Shown here: positions 26,932 to 34,760 of the stretch, piece after piece
Position numbering within the stretch: the first letter of the stretch is position 1
Layout of the letters: each line of letters begins with the position of its first letter
Source: Escherichia sp. E4742
Lineage (GTDB): Bacteria; Pseudomonadota; Gammaproteobacteria; Enterobacterales; Enterobacteriaceae
Reading direction: 5' to 3'
DNA: 64,000 nt
Assembly: GCF_005843885.1 (NCBI RefSeq)
Contig: NZ_CP040443.1
Span: 2,666,001-2,730,000, forward strand
Translations under genes and position numbers: made by a program
Notes under the pieces: generated by a model
Told to the model about the DNA's origin: nothing
The model's input: the letters and a program-made list of their open reading frames with translations, nothing else
Databases searched by the model: none

Positions 26932-27345
26932 TTAGTCTTTATCAATTCTAACGCCATTACCATCATAAACTCCCCACCCCATAGGGCCATGATCGAGATT
27001 AGGGCCCTTATATTTAAAATTAATATCGCATTTATTAAGGCTATATTCTTCGTCAAAGCAATCATGTGGCGTATTAACTCCACTACCTATGCATTGAAAA
27101 ATGTATGCAACAGCCCATGTAAACGCCAGACACCCGAGAACTGCCGTGATACTGAAGAGTGCACAAACCACAATTCCGGTTAATCCAATAGCCAGCGGGA
27201 GCCGTCCAGTCCAGGTTGGCAGATGTCTTTTTCTGGCCGCATGAACCCAGAAGTTGTCCCACTGACGAAGCGTTCTTACGAGTCGTTTCCACTGAATGGC
27301 AAACCGTTGTCCTCTGAGATAAGCGGCTTTGTTAGTCGTTTTCAT
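26932..27345 (-). CDS. DUF3742-like membrane protein
   Basis: 137 residues: basic N-terminus starting MKTTNKAAYLRGQRF, two hydrophobic segments (about 50-85), then a soluble tail with a CDINFKYKG segment. The N-terminus and its place beside traG resemble DUF3742 proteins of PFGI-1-class ICEs; the C-terminal tail does not, so the assignment is moderate. Convergent with traG. Confidence 0.6.
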   Translation of the reverse strand: MKTTNKAAYLRGQRFAIQWKRLVRTLRQWDNFWVHAARKRHLPTWTGRLPLAIGLTGIVVCALFSITAVLGCLAFTWAVAYIFQCIGSGVNTPHDCFDEEYSLNKCDINFKYKGPNLDHGPMGWGVYDGNGVRIDKD

Positions 27346-27471
27346 AAGAAAAACTCCTAATTTTCAGTCCTATGTGATGAATTTAATGTTCAAACTATAA
27401 GCCATTTTTGTATAAATATAGGTGAAAAACCATACAGAATCTACCGATAAATGTCTCAAAAGGAGGTGTAA

Positions 27472-28035
27472 ATGTTGAGTAAAAAATTGTTATTGGTTTG
27501 TGTTTCATGCCTGGCGTTAACTGCCTGTTCTGTTGATGAAATTGCTTCGGTTAACAAGCAAATTAGTGATGGTGCTTTTGCTTTAACGGGGGCATTGCGT
27601 GGAAACTCATCGTCTACGGATTCAAATGGAATGCCATTTTTAGCTCAGGCGCAAAAACCAGCGACAAAATCCAGTACACAGGAATATTCTGTGCCCGTTG
27701 ATATTGATACTGCAGCTGCGCGTCTGAAGCGATATTATCAGTTTGTATCAAATGATGAAGTTGATGCTATTCGTAAAAAAGACAGAAATGGTAGTTGGGT
27801 CGCTGGCGCAATTACAGATGCGAATCAGGAATGGGAGGCTATGCCGGGAAGTTATTATAAAATGGGGAATGACTGGAATGAATACGATCATCTGACTATT
27901 GAGTTGGAAAAAAATGGAGCAGGGAGTAAATTATACATTACATTTAAATCCCCATCGGACAAACGACTGAATAGTGAAGAGCTTAAGAAATTAATGTTAA
28001 ATATTAAAGGTGTTGCTGAAGGTACAATCAGGTAA
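27472..28035 (+). CDS. Hypothetical lipoprotein
   Basis: 187 residues, lipobox LTA-C at Cys19, AAGGAGGTG ribosome site. The mature part has no motif I recognise. Its GC content is lower than that of the transfer genes, suggesting separate acquisition. Followed closely by a small membrane protein gene. Confidence 0.75.
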   Translation: MLSKKLLLVCVSCLALTACSVDEIASVNKQISDGAFALTGALRGNSSSTDSNGMPFLAQAQKPATKSSTQEYSVPVDIDTAAARLKRYYQFVSNDEVDAIRKKDRNGSWVAGAITDANQEWEAMPGSYYKMGNDWNEYDHLTIELEKNGAGSKLYITFKSPSDKRLNSEELKKLMLNIKGVAEGTIR

Positions 28036-28048
28036 TTATGGTGGGATT

Positions 28049-28207
28049 GTGTTGAGGAAAATTCTTTTCGCTTTATTAATTATAGTGGTGGCTGTTTTAT
28101 CGTTCGATTTCGGCCGAAGCTGGGAATTGTCCAAAACAGCGGAGTATTGTTCTTCAATTGGCAAAAAATTATCTGATGCTGGTCCTGCATATTGTGTCAG
28201 TAGGTGA
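28049..28207 (+). CDS. Small membrane or secreted protein
   Basis: About 52 residues from the GTG at 28049: LRKILFALLIIVVAVLSF forms one helix or signal anchor, followed by a short tail with two Cys. GGTGGGA precedes the start. Probably co-transcribed with the lipoprotein 13 bases upstream. Unknown function. Confidence 0.45.
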   Translation: MLRKILFALLIIVVAVLSFDFGRSWELSKTAEYCSSIGKKLSDAGPAYCVSR

Positions 28208-28254
28208 ATTTTATGATGAGAATGGAGGTGGTCCTCCATTCTCTGATATATAGA

Positions 28255-28650
28255 CTAAAAGTCTTTTATTCGATATAAATCCTGACGGCACTGAAAACAA
28301 TAATGAACTCGTCTTCCTTGCTTATTGTTCCACAGATAACTTTTTATCTGGTTAGAGCCACAGTAATAACACTTTATTCCATTTTTTGTTTTCGTATCTG
28401 GGTGAATGCGCCAGTATTCCTCCAGTGTAGGATAATTTTCAATCCATGGCTTGTCATCAATTCGTATAAATACATACCACAAAAACCATAAGAAAGGCAG
28501 AGATAAAATATATGAATAATGTATATTGAATAGAATAATCATAGTAATGAGCGCTATTATTCCCCATCCCCATAGCGGAAGTTTTTTTAATGTTTTCCCA
28601 AAACGGTACGCCTTTTCTTCCATTAGATGTACTTTGTCATTCTTCTCCAT
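28255..28650 (-). CDS. Membrane protein with C-terminal zinc ribbon
   Basis: About 131 residues. Two closely spaced transmembrane helices (about 28-65), then a cytoplasmic domain with CYYC...CFQC, a four-Cys zinc-ribbon pattern. Start at 28650 (MEKNDK) chosen over one two codons earlier because of spacing to AAAGG. Zinc-ribbon membrane proteins of this sort are seen in many mobile elements without known role. Confidence 0.6.
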   Translation of the reverse strand: MEKNDKVHLMEEKAYRFGKTLKKLPLWGWGIIALITMIILFNIHYSYILSLPFLWFLWYVFIRIDDKPWIENYPTLEEYWRIHPDTKTKNGIKCYYCGSNQIKSYLWNNKQGRRVHYCFQCRQDLYRIKDF

Positions 28651-28771
28651 GAGCAATGCCTTTTTAATTATAGAACATAATTCAAATTATAGAGTTTGTG
28701 TGTGTAATGGGAAGTCTTGACATATAAACCCCCGCCTTGCTAGTCTTTCCCCGCTGTAATTGTCGCTATGC

Positions 28772-28943
28772 GACCACCAATGTTCCGTATAGCCTGTGAG
28801 GAACGCCTTCGGGTGGCTAGTTAAACACCTCCTGAACCTGAAAGGACGGTGCATTCCACGTGAATGAGGTAAATCTGCGCGCTCTTGAGAGCAGAATGTC
28901 GTCACAAAAAGCGCATTATGACGCGACGATGAGGGCTTTTTTT
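28772..28943. repeat. 172-bp direct repeat, copy 1 (possible small RNA gene)
   Basis: Nearly identical to 31115-31285. A TTGACA lies 55 bases upstream (28717-28722) with TAGTCT 18 bases further, and the unit ends in an AAAAAGC...GCTTTTT arm pair with a T-run, so it looks like a promoter-driven transcript of about 190 nt. It contains CACCTCCTGA, complementary to Shine-Dalgarno sequences. No protein frame on either strand is convincing. Confidence 0.7.
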
Positions 28944-29664
28944 ACTTCCATCCAGTACCGCTACGATCGGTCTGTAGTCATCCGCAAAACTGCGGATTGG
29001 CGTCTTTAATCTGTTCGGGCATTCGCCCCGGGCTTCTTACGACTGTACGCACGACATAAGGCCATCTGAAATCTGGCCGCTTGCGTGCGTATGTGGAGTT
29101 TGAAGCTGCGCGGCGTCACTTGTGTGCGACCGAAGGGAACACCAAGTGACGCCGCGAAAAAACGTCCTGAAAGCCGCGTCATTTACGGCCTGACAGAAGA
29201 TCGTCGCTCGTGATCAGCTTTTTGTTGAAAATTTCGGCGATTTTAGGTCCGTTTTCTGTGACGTATTCACGTCCTTTCCGGAGCGTCCGTTTTCACGGAC
29301 GGCCGCCCCGGACGACTGTCTTAACTTCGTTAATACATAAAGATATGTATCAACCATCTGATATTAAGAGGAAAAATGTAAATTCGTTCTGATGTCTGGA
29401 GGCGTCAGCGCTGGCTGACGGGGAGTAAAACATCGCCCTGGTGCACAGGTAGCGAACTCCTGTAAAAACTCAACACGTGCACGCTCTGCTACATAGACAT
29501 CATACGAGCCAGGAAGGCGAGCAACCGCGTTACAGAGCCGTCCGAAACGACGTAAAACTAACAATATCAATGTATTAGTCTGTTTATCCGGGAAGACTGT
29601 TTGTGCAGTTGTTCAGTATAAGCGGATGGATTTCTGTATCCGTATGTCACCAGGAGAAGCATGT
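28944..29664. other. Gene-free, hairpin-rich intergenic region
   Basis: About 720 bp without a convincing gene. It holds a 14-bp perfect stem (CGCGGCGTCACTTG and its complement, at about 29108-29156), a CGTCCG/CGGACG hairpin near 29284-29301, and a CGTCAGC/GCTGACG hairpin near 29402-29421. A minus-strand frame around 29364-29570 contains YDVYVAERARVEFLQEF and may be a protein remnant. The recombinase promoter should be at the right end. Confidence 0.6.
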
Positions 29665-30585
29665 ATGAGCAGAAAATCGCAGCGTTCCAGAGTTGAGATG
29701 TTTCGCAAGGATTTCATTACTCTTGCCCGGGAGTGTGGCGGCAGTTATGCGACAAAAGCCGACAGGGTTCGTATTGCAAAATATTTTCTGAATTATTTAC
29801 GGGAAAACGGAATAAAGCTGCGGGACACCCACAGTATCAATACGAGGCATTTTCAGGGGTATCTTCTGAGCAGAAAAGCGCAGGGGATTTCTCACCGGAC
29901 TATTCAGAATGAAAGGGCGGTGATGAGAGCTATTTTACAGAAGGACGGTCGTTATAAATTAGCCGCTCCTGATAACCCTTTACTGAGTAATGAGACGCTT
30001 GGTCTGACAAATACATGCCGGGATGGAAAAAAAATACCGTTGCCACCGGAGGAATTCCGGAAGGCATTTACAGAGGTGGAAAAAAAGAATCCCGGTGTTG
30101 CAGCGGCAATGCAACTTTCTTATGTACTGGGTTTGCGAACGAAGGAAGCAGTCCAGTCATGTAAATCAGTTAAGTCGTGGATGCGGGCTCTGGAATCGGG
30201 GCACAATTCTCTGTTGATTGTATTTGGCACAAAAGGTGGGCGCCCCCGGGATACTATTATTACCGATCGTGATGTTGTCAGACAGGCTCTGAGTTATGCT
30301 GAGAAAATAATGAATGAACAGAGTGGAAAGCTTATCGATCGCCCGAATATAAAACAAGCAATAGATGTTTATCGCTATCATGTTCGTAAGGCTGGATTAA
30401 CCGGAGAAAAATCACCTCACAGTATGCGTTACCATTTTTCTCAGGAGGCCAGACGTTTTTATCGAAAAGATGGGGTGAGTGATAAAGAGATATATGCACG
30501 GGTTTCTATGGATTTAGGCCATGGGGACGGTCGGGGGCGTTATGTGAAACAGGTTTACTTTAAAAACGGTGATATTCAGGAATAA
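29665..30585 (+). CDS. Tyrosine recombinase (integrase family)
   Basis: 306 residues from ATG 29665 (CAGGAGAAG upstream). N-terminal SAM-like DNA-binding domain, then the catalytic domain with Arg in LGLRTKEA (about 155), HSMRYHF (about 252-258), DLGHGDGRGRY and the nucleophile Tyr in VKQVY (about 298). All core residues are present. It is distinct from the element integrase at 60440 and is not beside a tRNA; it sits between two 172-bp direct repeats. It may act on a local inversion or excision, or be a remnant of another element. Confidence 0.85.
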   Translation: MSRKSQRSRVEMFRKDFITLARECGGSYATKADRVRIAKYFLNYLRENGIKLRDTHSINTRHFQGYLLSRKAQGISHRTIQNERAVMRAILQKDGRYKLAAPDNPLLSNETLGLTNTCRDGKKIPLPPEEFRKAFTEVEKKNPGVAAAMQLSYVLGLRTKEAVQSCKSVKSWMRALESGHNSLLIVFGTKGGRPRDTIITDRDVVRQALSYAEKIMNEQSGKLIDRPNIKQAIDVYRYHVRKAGLTGEKSPHSMRYHFSQEARRFYRKDGVSDKEIYARVSMDLGHGDGRGRYVKQVYFKNGDIQE

Positions 30586-30601
30586 TACAGGAGGATGTGT
30601 G

Positions 30602-31047
30602 ATGTATCATATATTGATGGAAATAAAAGCGGTTCGTTATATCAGGGATATTGTACTGGATAGTGAGGATGATTATGTGGATATTATGGTGCATTACCGC
30701 TGTAAAACGCCACTGAATGAATCTGATACATGTGCCATGATTTGCCGCTATTTTGAGTCAGTATATTTTGATGATAAAGCTGGCGGTGATTATTTTATTC
30801 CAAAAAAACGGTGGTTGAATTGTGGTCGGAAATGGGTGGTGTTCTCAGATGTAAACCGGATCACCGGAGCCTTTCGCTGAAAGTGGATAATACGGTTATT
30901 ATTCCGGTGATTCCGGAAATTGTTTATGCCCTGAAAAATGGGACATATGATCCAATCTCATCTGATATTACATCATCTGTAAATACATGGTTTGGTGATC
31001 TGTTTGATGATAATGGAGATCTGATCATACATAAACAGAATTGCTGA
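30602..31047 (+). CDS. Hypothetical protein, one frameshift
   Basis: It reads MYHILMEIKAVRYIRD to about residue 91, where the frame stops. One more T in the run 30872-30874 joins NRITGAF to SLKVDNTVIIPVIPEIVYAL and the end GDLIIHKQNC, giving about 148 residues. Acidic, soluble, unrecognised. It starts 16 bases after the recombinase gene, so probably co-transcribed with it. Confidence 0.55.
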
Positions 31048-31114
31048 TAACGTAATCTTGACAGGATAAACAGAGCAACAGAAAATAAGCATGTTAATTC
31101 TGTCACCTTTGGGT

Positions 31115-31285
31115 GACCACCAATGTTCCGGCAGTCTGTGAGGAACGCCTTCGGGTGGCTGCATTCAACACCTCCTGAGCCTGAAAGGACGGTGCATTCC
31201 ACGTGAATGGGGCAAATCTGCGCGCTCTTGAGAGCAGAATGTCGTCACAAAAAGCGCATTATGACGCGACGATGAGGGCTTTTTA
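31115..31285. repeat. 172-bp direct repeat, copy 2 (possible small RNA gene)
   Basis: Second copy of 28772-28943, again with TTGACA 57 bases upstream (31058-31063) although the upstream sequence otherwise differs. Conservation of the transcribed part and the promoter distance in two different flanks supports a functional RNA. The stretch 31286-31419 holds a decayed 3' end of the gene that occurs intact at 32026-32418. Confidence 0.7.
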
Positions 31286-31419
31286 TACTTAATCTGTGCG
31301 GGGGGGGGGTCCGCATGGCAGTTATGCACCCTGTCTGATGGCAGTGGCGCATGGCATTTTATCTTCGACTGTGCTGGCGATAAAAGCATCGTGCAGCCCT
31401 GCTGTTTTGTCGTTTATTA

Positions 31420-31491
31420 CCCTGTCGGGAACATGCTTCCCGCAGGGCAGATGTGTTCCCGTGATTTTTCTGTATCTGAGGTGAACACATG
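31420..31491 (+). promoter_or_regulatory. Multi-hairpin leader of the 31489 gene
   Basis: Three competing pairings: CCCTG (31420)/CAGGG (31443); GGGAACA (31427)/TGTTCCC (31454), followed by GTGATTTTT; and ATGTGTTC (31451)/GAACACAT (31483), which traps the ribosome site and start codon. The second looks like a terminator and the third like a translation block; they share one strand. Confidence 0.6.
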
Positions 31492-31920
31492 AATAGTCTG
31501 TTAATACTCCTTTACGTTGTTGTATGGCGTGTCTACACCATTCTTCGGGTAATCGCACCAGAGTCAGCGGCCCGTGCGTGGTGTGAGTATCACCTGGAGG
31601 GCATGTCGATCCTTCGTTATACGTACCGCACACTGGCAAAGGCGGCAGAAATGCGTGAAGGAGAAGCACCTCTTCCTCCGGAGGGGGTGTCCGGTTATCT
31701 TGAAGGCCTCGCACATTATTTGGGTTACAAAAGCGGCGATGAAAAGCTGGAATCAGGATTTCTCCGGCTGTTTCTGTGGCATATATGTGCGAAAGGCCAT
31801 GCGCTGGGTGCTCTTATAGAAATGGAGGCACGTGTGTGCAGGTACAATCCATGGGAGTACGGCTGGCGCGATGGCTGGACTCAGTGTGTCTATATTGACA
31901 GAAATGAATATTTCGAATGA
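31489..31920 (+). CDS. Plasmid-type hypothetical protein, paralogue of 32501-32959
   Basis: 143 residues. The N-terminal LLILLYVVVWRVYTILRV is a membrane anchor; the soluble part carries WCEYHLEGMSILR and ends with NPWEYGWRDGWTQC. The second copy at 32501 shares start, leader and end motifs, so a unit of about 1 kb was duplicated. Function unknown. Confidence 0.65.
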   Translation: MNSLLILLYVVVWRVYTILRVIAPESAARAWCEYHLEGMSILRYTYRTLAKAAEMREGEAPLPPEGVSGYLEGLAHYLGYKSGDEKLESGFLRLFLWHICAKGHALGALIEMEARVCRYNPWEYGWRDGWTQCVYIDRNEYFE

Positions 31921-31963
31921 GTTCTACTGAGCTGAAGCGTTAATCCCGTATTGATGTTTCTGT

Positions 31964-32028
31964 CCCCTGACGGGTATTTTTGTCCGTCGGGGCGAAGACT
32001 CCCGTTTCTTTTTACAGGAGTCTTTATG
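31964..32028 (+). promoter_or_regulatory. Multi-hairpin leader of the 32026 gene
   Basis: CCCCTGACGG (31964)/CCGTCGGGG (31984); ACGGG (31970)/CCCGT (32001), followed by TTCTTTTT; and AAGACTCC (31995)/GGAGTCTT (32017), the last arm containing the Shine-Dalgarno AGGAG. Same logic as the other leaders in this cluster. Confidence 0.6.
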
Positions 32029-32418
32029 TCAACGTTTATTTTGTGCCCTGAACCGGGCATCTCTTCTTTTTTCCGGCGAATGACGGCTCAGTTGCGGGTA
32101 TTTTTTTCTCGCAATAACCTGTCATATTACAGTCGCTGGTACACCAATCCGGCCGGCAATCTGAGCGTCCGGGTCTGTATGTTCCGTCGGGGCGGTGTCT
32201 GGACACCCTGCCTGTACTACCGGCAGGGAATGCACCGCAACGAGTACACCGGCTGGTATCAGCCGTTGCCGCGTGAGGTCATTTGTCTGAACCGGTTTAC
32301 CGGGCGGATATCCCGTCGCAGGACCTGGCATGCTGCCTGCCGTATGGCGGAACAACTGACCACCCTGCGTTACCGGTTTGGTCTGCAGGCTGATGAAAGC
32401 GTCGTACAGCCCTGCTGA
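32026..32418 (+). CDS. Plasmid-type hypothetical protein
   Basis: 130 residues from ATG 32026 (MSTFILCPEPG), ACAGGAGTC upstream. Basic, aromatic-rich, no membrane segment; contains YYSRWYTNPAGNLSVRV. Family not recognised. A decayed copy of its 3' end precedes the 31489 gene. Confidence 0.6.
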   Translation: MSTFILCPEPGISSFFRRMTAQLRVFFSRNNLSYYSRWYTNPAGNLSVRVCMFRRGGVWTPCLYYRQGMHRNEYTGWYQPLPREVICLNRFTGRISRRRTWHAACRMAEQLTTLRYRFGLQADESVVQPC

Positions 32419-32432
32419 TTTATCATTTATTA

Positions 32433-32503
32433 CCCTGTCGGGAACACGCTTCCCACAGGGGTGATGTGTTCCCGTGATTTTTTGTCTCTGAGGTGAACAC
32501 ATG
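32433..32503 (+). promoter_or_regulatory. Multi-hairpin leader of the 32501 gene
   Basis: CCCTGT (32433)/ACAGGG (32455); GGGAACAC (32440)/GTGTTCCC (32466), followed by GTGATTTTTT; ATGTGTTC (32464)/GAACACAT (32495), covering the start codon. Near-copy of the 31420 leader with compensating changes (C in arm 1, G in arm 2). Confidence 0.65.
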
Positions 32504-32959
32504 AATAGTCTGTTAATACTCCTTTACGTTGTTGTATGGCGTGTCTGCACCATTCTTCGGGTAATCGTACCCGTGTCGGCTGTCCGTGCGTGGTGTGAGT
32601 ATCAACTGGAAGGTATGACGATACTTCGTGATGCGTACAGCTCGCTGGCAAAGGCGGCTGGAATGCAGAATGAAGCATTTGAATATCTTAAAGGTATTGC
32701 ACGTCATCTGGGCTACGAAAGCGGTGGTGACCAACTGAAATCAGGACTTTTCCGGCCGTTTCTGTGGCATATACGTGCGAAAGGCTACAGGCTGGGGGCT
32801 GTCATGGAGATGGAGGTATGGAAGACATGGAAGAACGGCTGTAACGATGTCTGTAATCCATGGGAGCGTGGATGGAACGATGGCTGGACTGAATGTCTGA
32901 ATCAACGTGTAGCCGGCATCCTGAAGCAGGCCTGTGTCGACTTTTCCGGTGCAGACTGA
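32501..32959 (+). CDS. Plasmid-type hypothetical protein, paralogue of 31489-31920
   Basis: 152 residues: the same membrane-anchor start as the 31489 protein, WCEYQLEGMTILRDAY, and NPWERGWNDGWTEC near the end, with a longer C-terminus. The tandem arrangement and shared leader show duplication followed by divergence. Unknown function. Confidence 0.65.
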   Translation: MNSLLILLYVVVWRVCTILRVIVPVSAVRAWCEYQLEGMTILRDAYSSLAKAAGMQNEAFEYLKGIARHLGYESGGDQLKSGLFRPFLWHIRAKGYRLGAVMEMEVWKTWKNGCNDVCNPWERGWNDGWTECLNQRVAGILKQACVDFSGAD

Positions 32960-33064
32960 ACGGTCTTTCTTTTACTTACTGCACCGTGTGTCTGCGCCGG
33001 TGTTTTCCCTGACGGGAGTTTTGTTCCGTCAGGGACAGGACTTCCTGAACAGACGGAGGTCATT

Positions 33065-33442
33065 ATGTATTCACCCTTACTTGTTCATTATTCAGCGTTG
33101 CAGACGCAGTCTGCTCTGCTGGCGCATATCAGCCAACTGGAAGGTGAGCTGATGCGGTTACGTGCCTGGCAACGGCTGGGTATTACCCCGGAGCCGGATG
33201 ATGAGACGGAGCCTTCACTGGTATACGTGCAACTGTGGGATACCGGTGAGGCGCCGGGCTGGCTGCTGTATGACCTGGAGCAGGAGAACATTCCTGCTCC
33301 GGGAGTTCAGGCCCGTCAGGCGCTTGACAGTCTGATGGCGCTGGGGCGTGAAATTAATCATGAAATCTGGACTGACAGTATCAGTACCGGAAAGCTGACG
33401 GCCGGGGCGGATGCCTGTTTTGCCCGGCACGACATGATGTAG
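33065..33442 (+). CDS. Plasmid-type hypothetical protein
   Basis: 125 residues; an N-terminal helix with leucine-rich heptads (HISQLEGELMRLRAW) and an acidic centre. Preceded by a 10-bp perfect stem (33006-33015/33026-33035) and by GACTTCC/GGAGGTC (33039/33055), which pairs out the ribosome site. That is the same leader style as its neighbours, though without a clear T-run. Unknown function. Confidence 0.6.
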   Translation: MYSPLLVHYSALQTQSALLAHISQLEGELMRLRAWQRLGITPEPDDETEPSLVYVQLWDTGEAPGWLLYDLEQENIPAPGVQARQALDSLMALGREINHEIWTDSISTGKLTAGADACFARHDMM

Positions 33443-33455
33443 TTCATAACCTGAC

Positions 33456-33532
33456 CCTGACGGGGTGTGCTCTCCGTCAGGAAAGCATTCCCCGTTGTTT
33501 ATTTTTAATCTGACCATGAGGAATGTTCCATG
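33456..33532 (+). promoter_or_regulatory. Multi-hairpin leader of the 33530 gene
   Basis: CCTGACGG (33456)/CCGTCAGG (33474); GGGGTGTGCT (33462)/AGCATTCCCC (33484) with one mismatch and one GU pair, followed by a T-rich run; CATTCC (33486)/GGAATG (33520), covering the ribosome site GAGGAA. Confidence 0.6.
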
Positions 33533-34159
33533 TCTGAATTATCTTCACGTCCGACCCGTGAGCCGGCGGTATATACCCTTGAGCAGGTTGCCACAATACC
33601 GGAAAAGCAGTGGCATGCTTTTGTTCTGGCCGTAACAGAAACCTTCTGGCAGTTGCCGGAGGCGTTACGGCCGCAGAATGCGTATTTCGGCTCCCTGACC
33701 CGGGCATCTGAGTTGTTTCCGGTAACGGATACACTGGCGTTTTACAGCCGGTCTGCAGACGGGCTGTGGTCGGTGAATGTCACCATTGAACGGGAGCATC
33801 GACAGAACATTCTGGTGCTTAAGGAGCTGAATTTCGGACGCCAGCCGGGGGATTTCTTTGCCCGTACGGTGTTTGTGCTGCTGCACAATCTGTGTCCGGA
33901 TTGTTTCCGCATTCATTCCACTGCCGGTGGTGCCAGCTGGTCACTGCCGCTGAAATGGATAAAACGATTCCTGGGACATGAGAATTTTTCTGCTCCGGAG
34001 TCTGTATTAACCACCCCGGTAAGGGGAGATGCATTTGACCGTTTGCTGCTGCAGTTTTTGTCCGGTCAGGGGCGACAGTTATCCCCGGATGACTGGTCAG
34101 CACTGGAAGAGGCTGAATATCAGCTTTACTGGCTGCGTGCACTTACCGGTGGGCACTGA
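33530..34159 (+). CDS. Plasmid-type hypothetical protein
   Basis: 209 residues, soluble, contains YTLEQVATIPEKQWHAFV and a C-terminal DDWSALEEAEYQLYWLRAL. No catalytic motif is apparent. Genes like this are carried by conjugative plasmids and ICEs in the accessory segment near ArdC-like genes; function unknown. Confidence 0.65.
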   Translation: MSELSSRPTREPAVYTLEQVATIPEKQWHAFVLAVTETFWQLPEALRPQNAYFGSLTRASELFPVTDTLAFYSRSADGLWSVNVTIEREHRQNILVLKELNFGRQPGDFFARTVFVLLHNLCPDCFRIHSTAGGASWSLPLKWIKRFLGHENFSAPESVLTTPVRGDAFDRLLLQFLSGQGRQLSPDDWSALEEAEYQLYWLRALTGGH

Positions 34160-34281
34160 CAGAACGCCGTTGTTTCTTTTCATTTACCCGGAATAACGTC
34201 ATCACGTATTCCGTCATTCATATAACCCGGCAGGGACATATCCCTGTGGGGAGAGTTCCTGCGTTATTCAGGAGAATTGTT

Positions 34282-34665
34282 ATGGGACTCGATATTTACT
34301 TTATGGCTCGTGATAACCATCAGAATGGTGCCGTTGTGGAAACACAGGAGCATCAGGAAGTGGGGGCTTTCCGTAAGGTGATGCCGCTTCTGACATGGTT
34401 CCTTAATCATACTGATGCTTCAGATGAGCAGCATACTTTCCCGGTAACACGCCGGTCACTGGCTGCATTATTGCGTGACCTCAGTATGCTGACGCCGGGG
34501 AACTGCCACAGGCTGTTTCCTTATGTCAGAAACTCGCGTTTACGGGGTGAAGACTATGCTGATGACTACTGGTATGACGTGAATGACGTAAAAGCGTGGG
34601 TCAGCGATACGCTGAAGACGTTTGATTTTGAGCGTCGTTCACTGGTGATGCTGGCGTTGTGGTAA
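34282..34665 (+). CDS. Plasmid-type hypothetical protein
   Basis: 127 residues from ATG 34282 (MGLDIYFMAR), CAGGAGAA upstream; the ribosome site can pair with TTCCTG just before it. The MGLDIYF start and scattered Tyr/Trp/Asp are typical of a family of small hypothetical proteins that I cannot name further. Soluble, acidic. Confidence 0.6.
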   Translation: MGLDIYFMARDNHQNGAVVETQEHQEVGAFRKVMPLLTWFLNHTDASDEQHTFPVTRRSLAALLRDLSMLTPGNCHRLFPYVRNSRLRGEDYADDYWYDVNDVKAWVSDTLKTFDFERRSLVMLALW

Positions 34666-34698
34666 GTCCGGCCAGTCTGATTTTCGTTATTAATTTAA

Positions 34699-34760
34699 CC
34701 GTACGGTGCATGCTCACCGTACGGGGAGCGTGCATCTTTTTTATGGAGCGTGCTCTTATG
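34699..34760 (+). promoter_or_regulatory. Multi-hairpin leader of the ArdC-like gene
   Basis: CCGTACGGTG (34699)/CACCGTACGG (34715); GGTGCATGCTC (34705)/GAGCGTGCATC (34726), 11 bp with two GU pairs, followed by six T (a textbook terminator); GAGCGTGC (34726)/GCGTGCTC (34748), next to the start codon at 34758. Confidence 0.65.

Noticed and set aside
28687..28905. Minus-strand frames over the 172-bp repeats (also 30924-31202)
   Set aside because: Both copies give similar peptides only because the DNA is repeated; composition is not protein-like and the repeat has promoter and terminator features on the plus strand.
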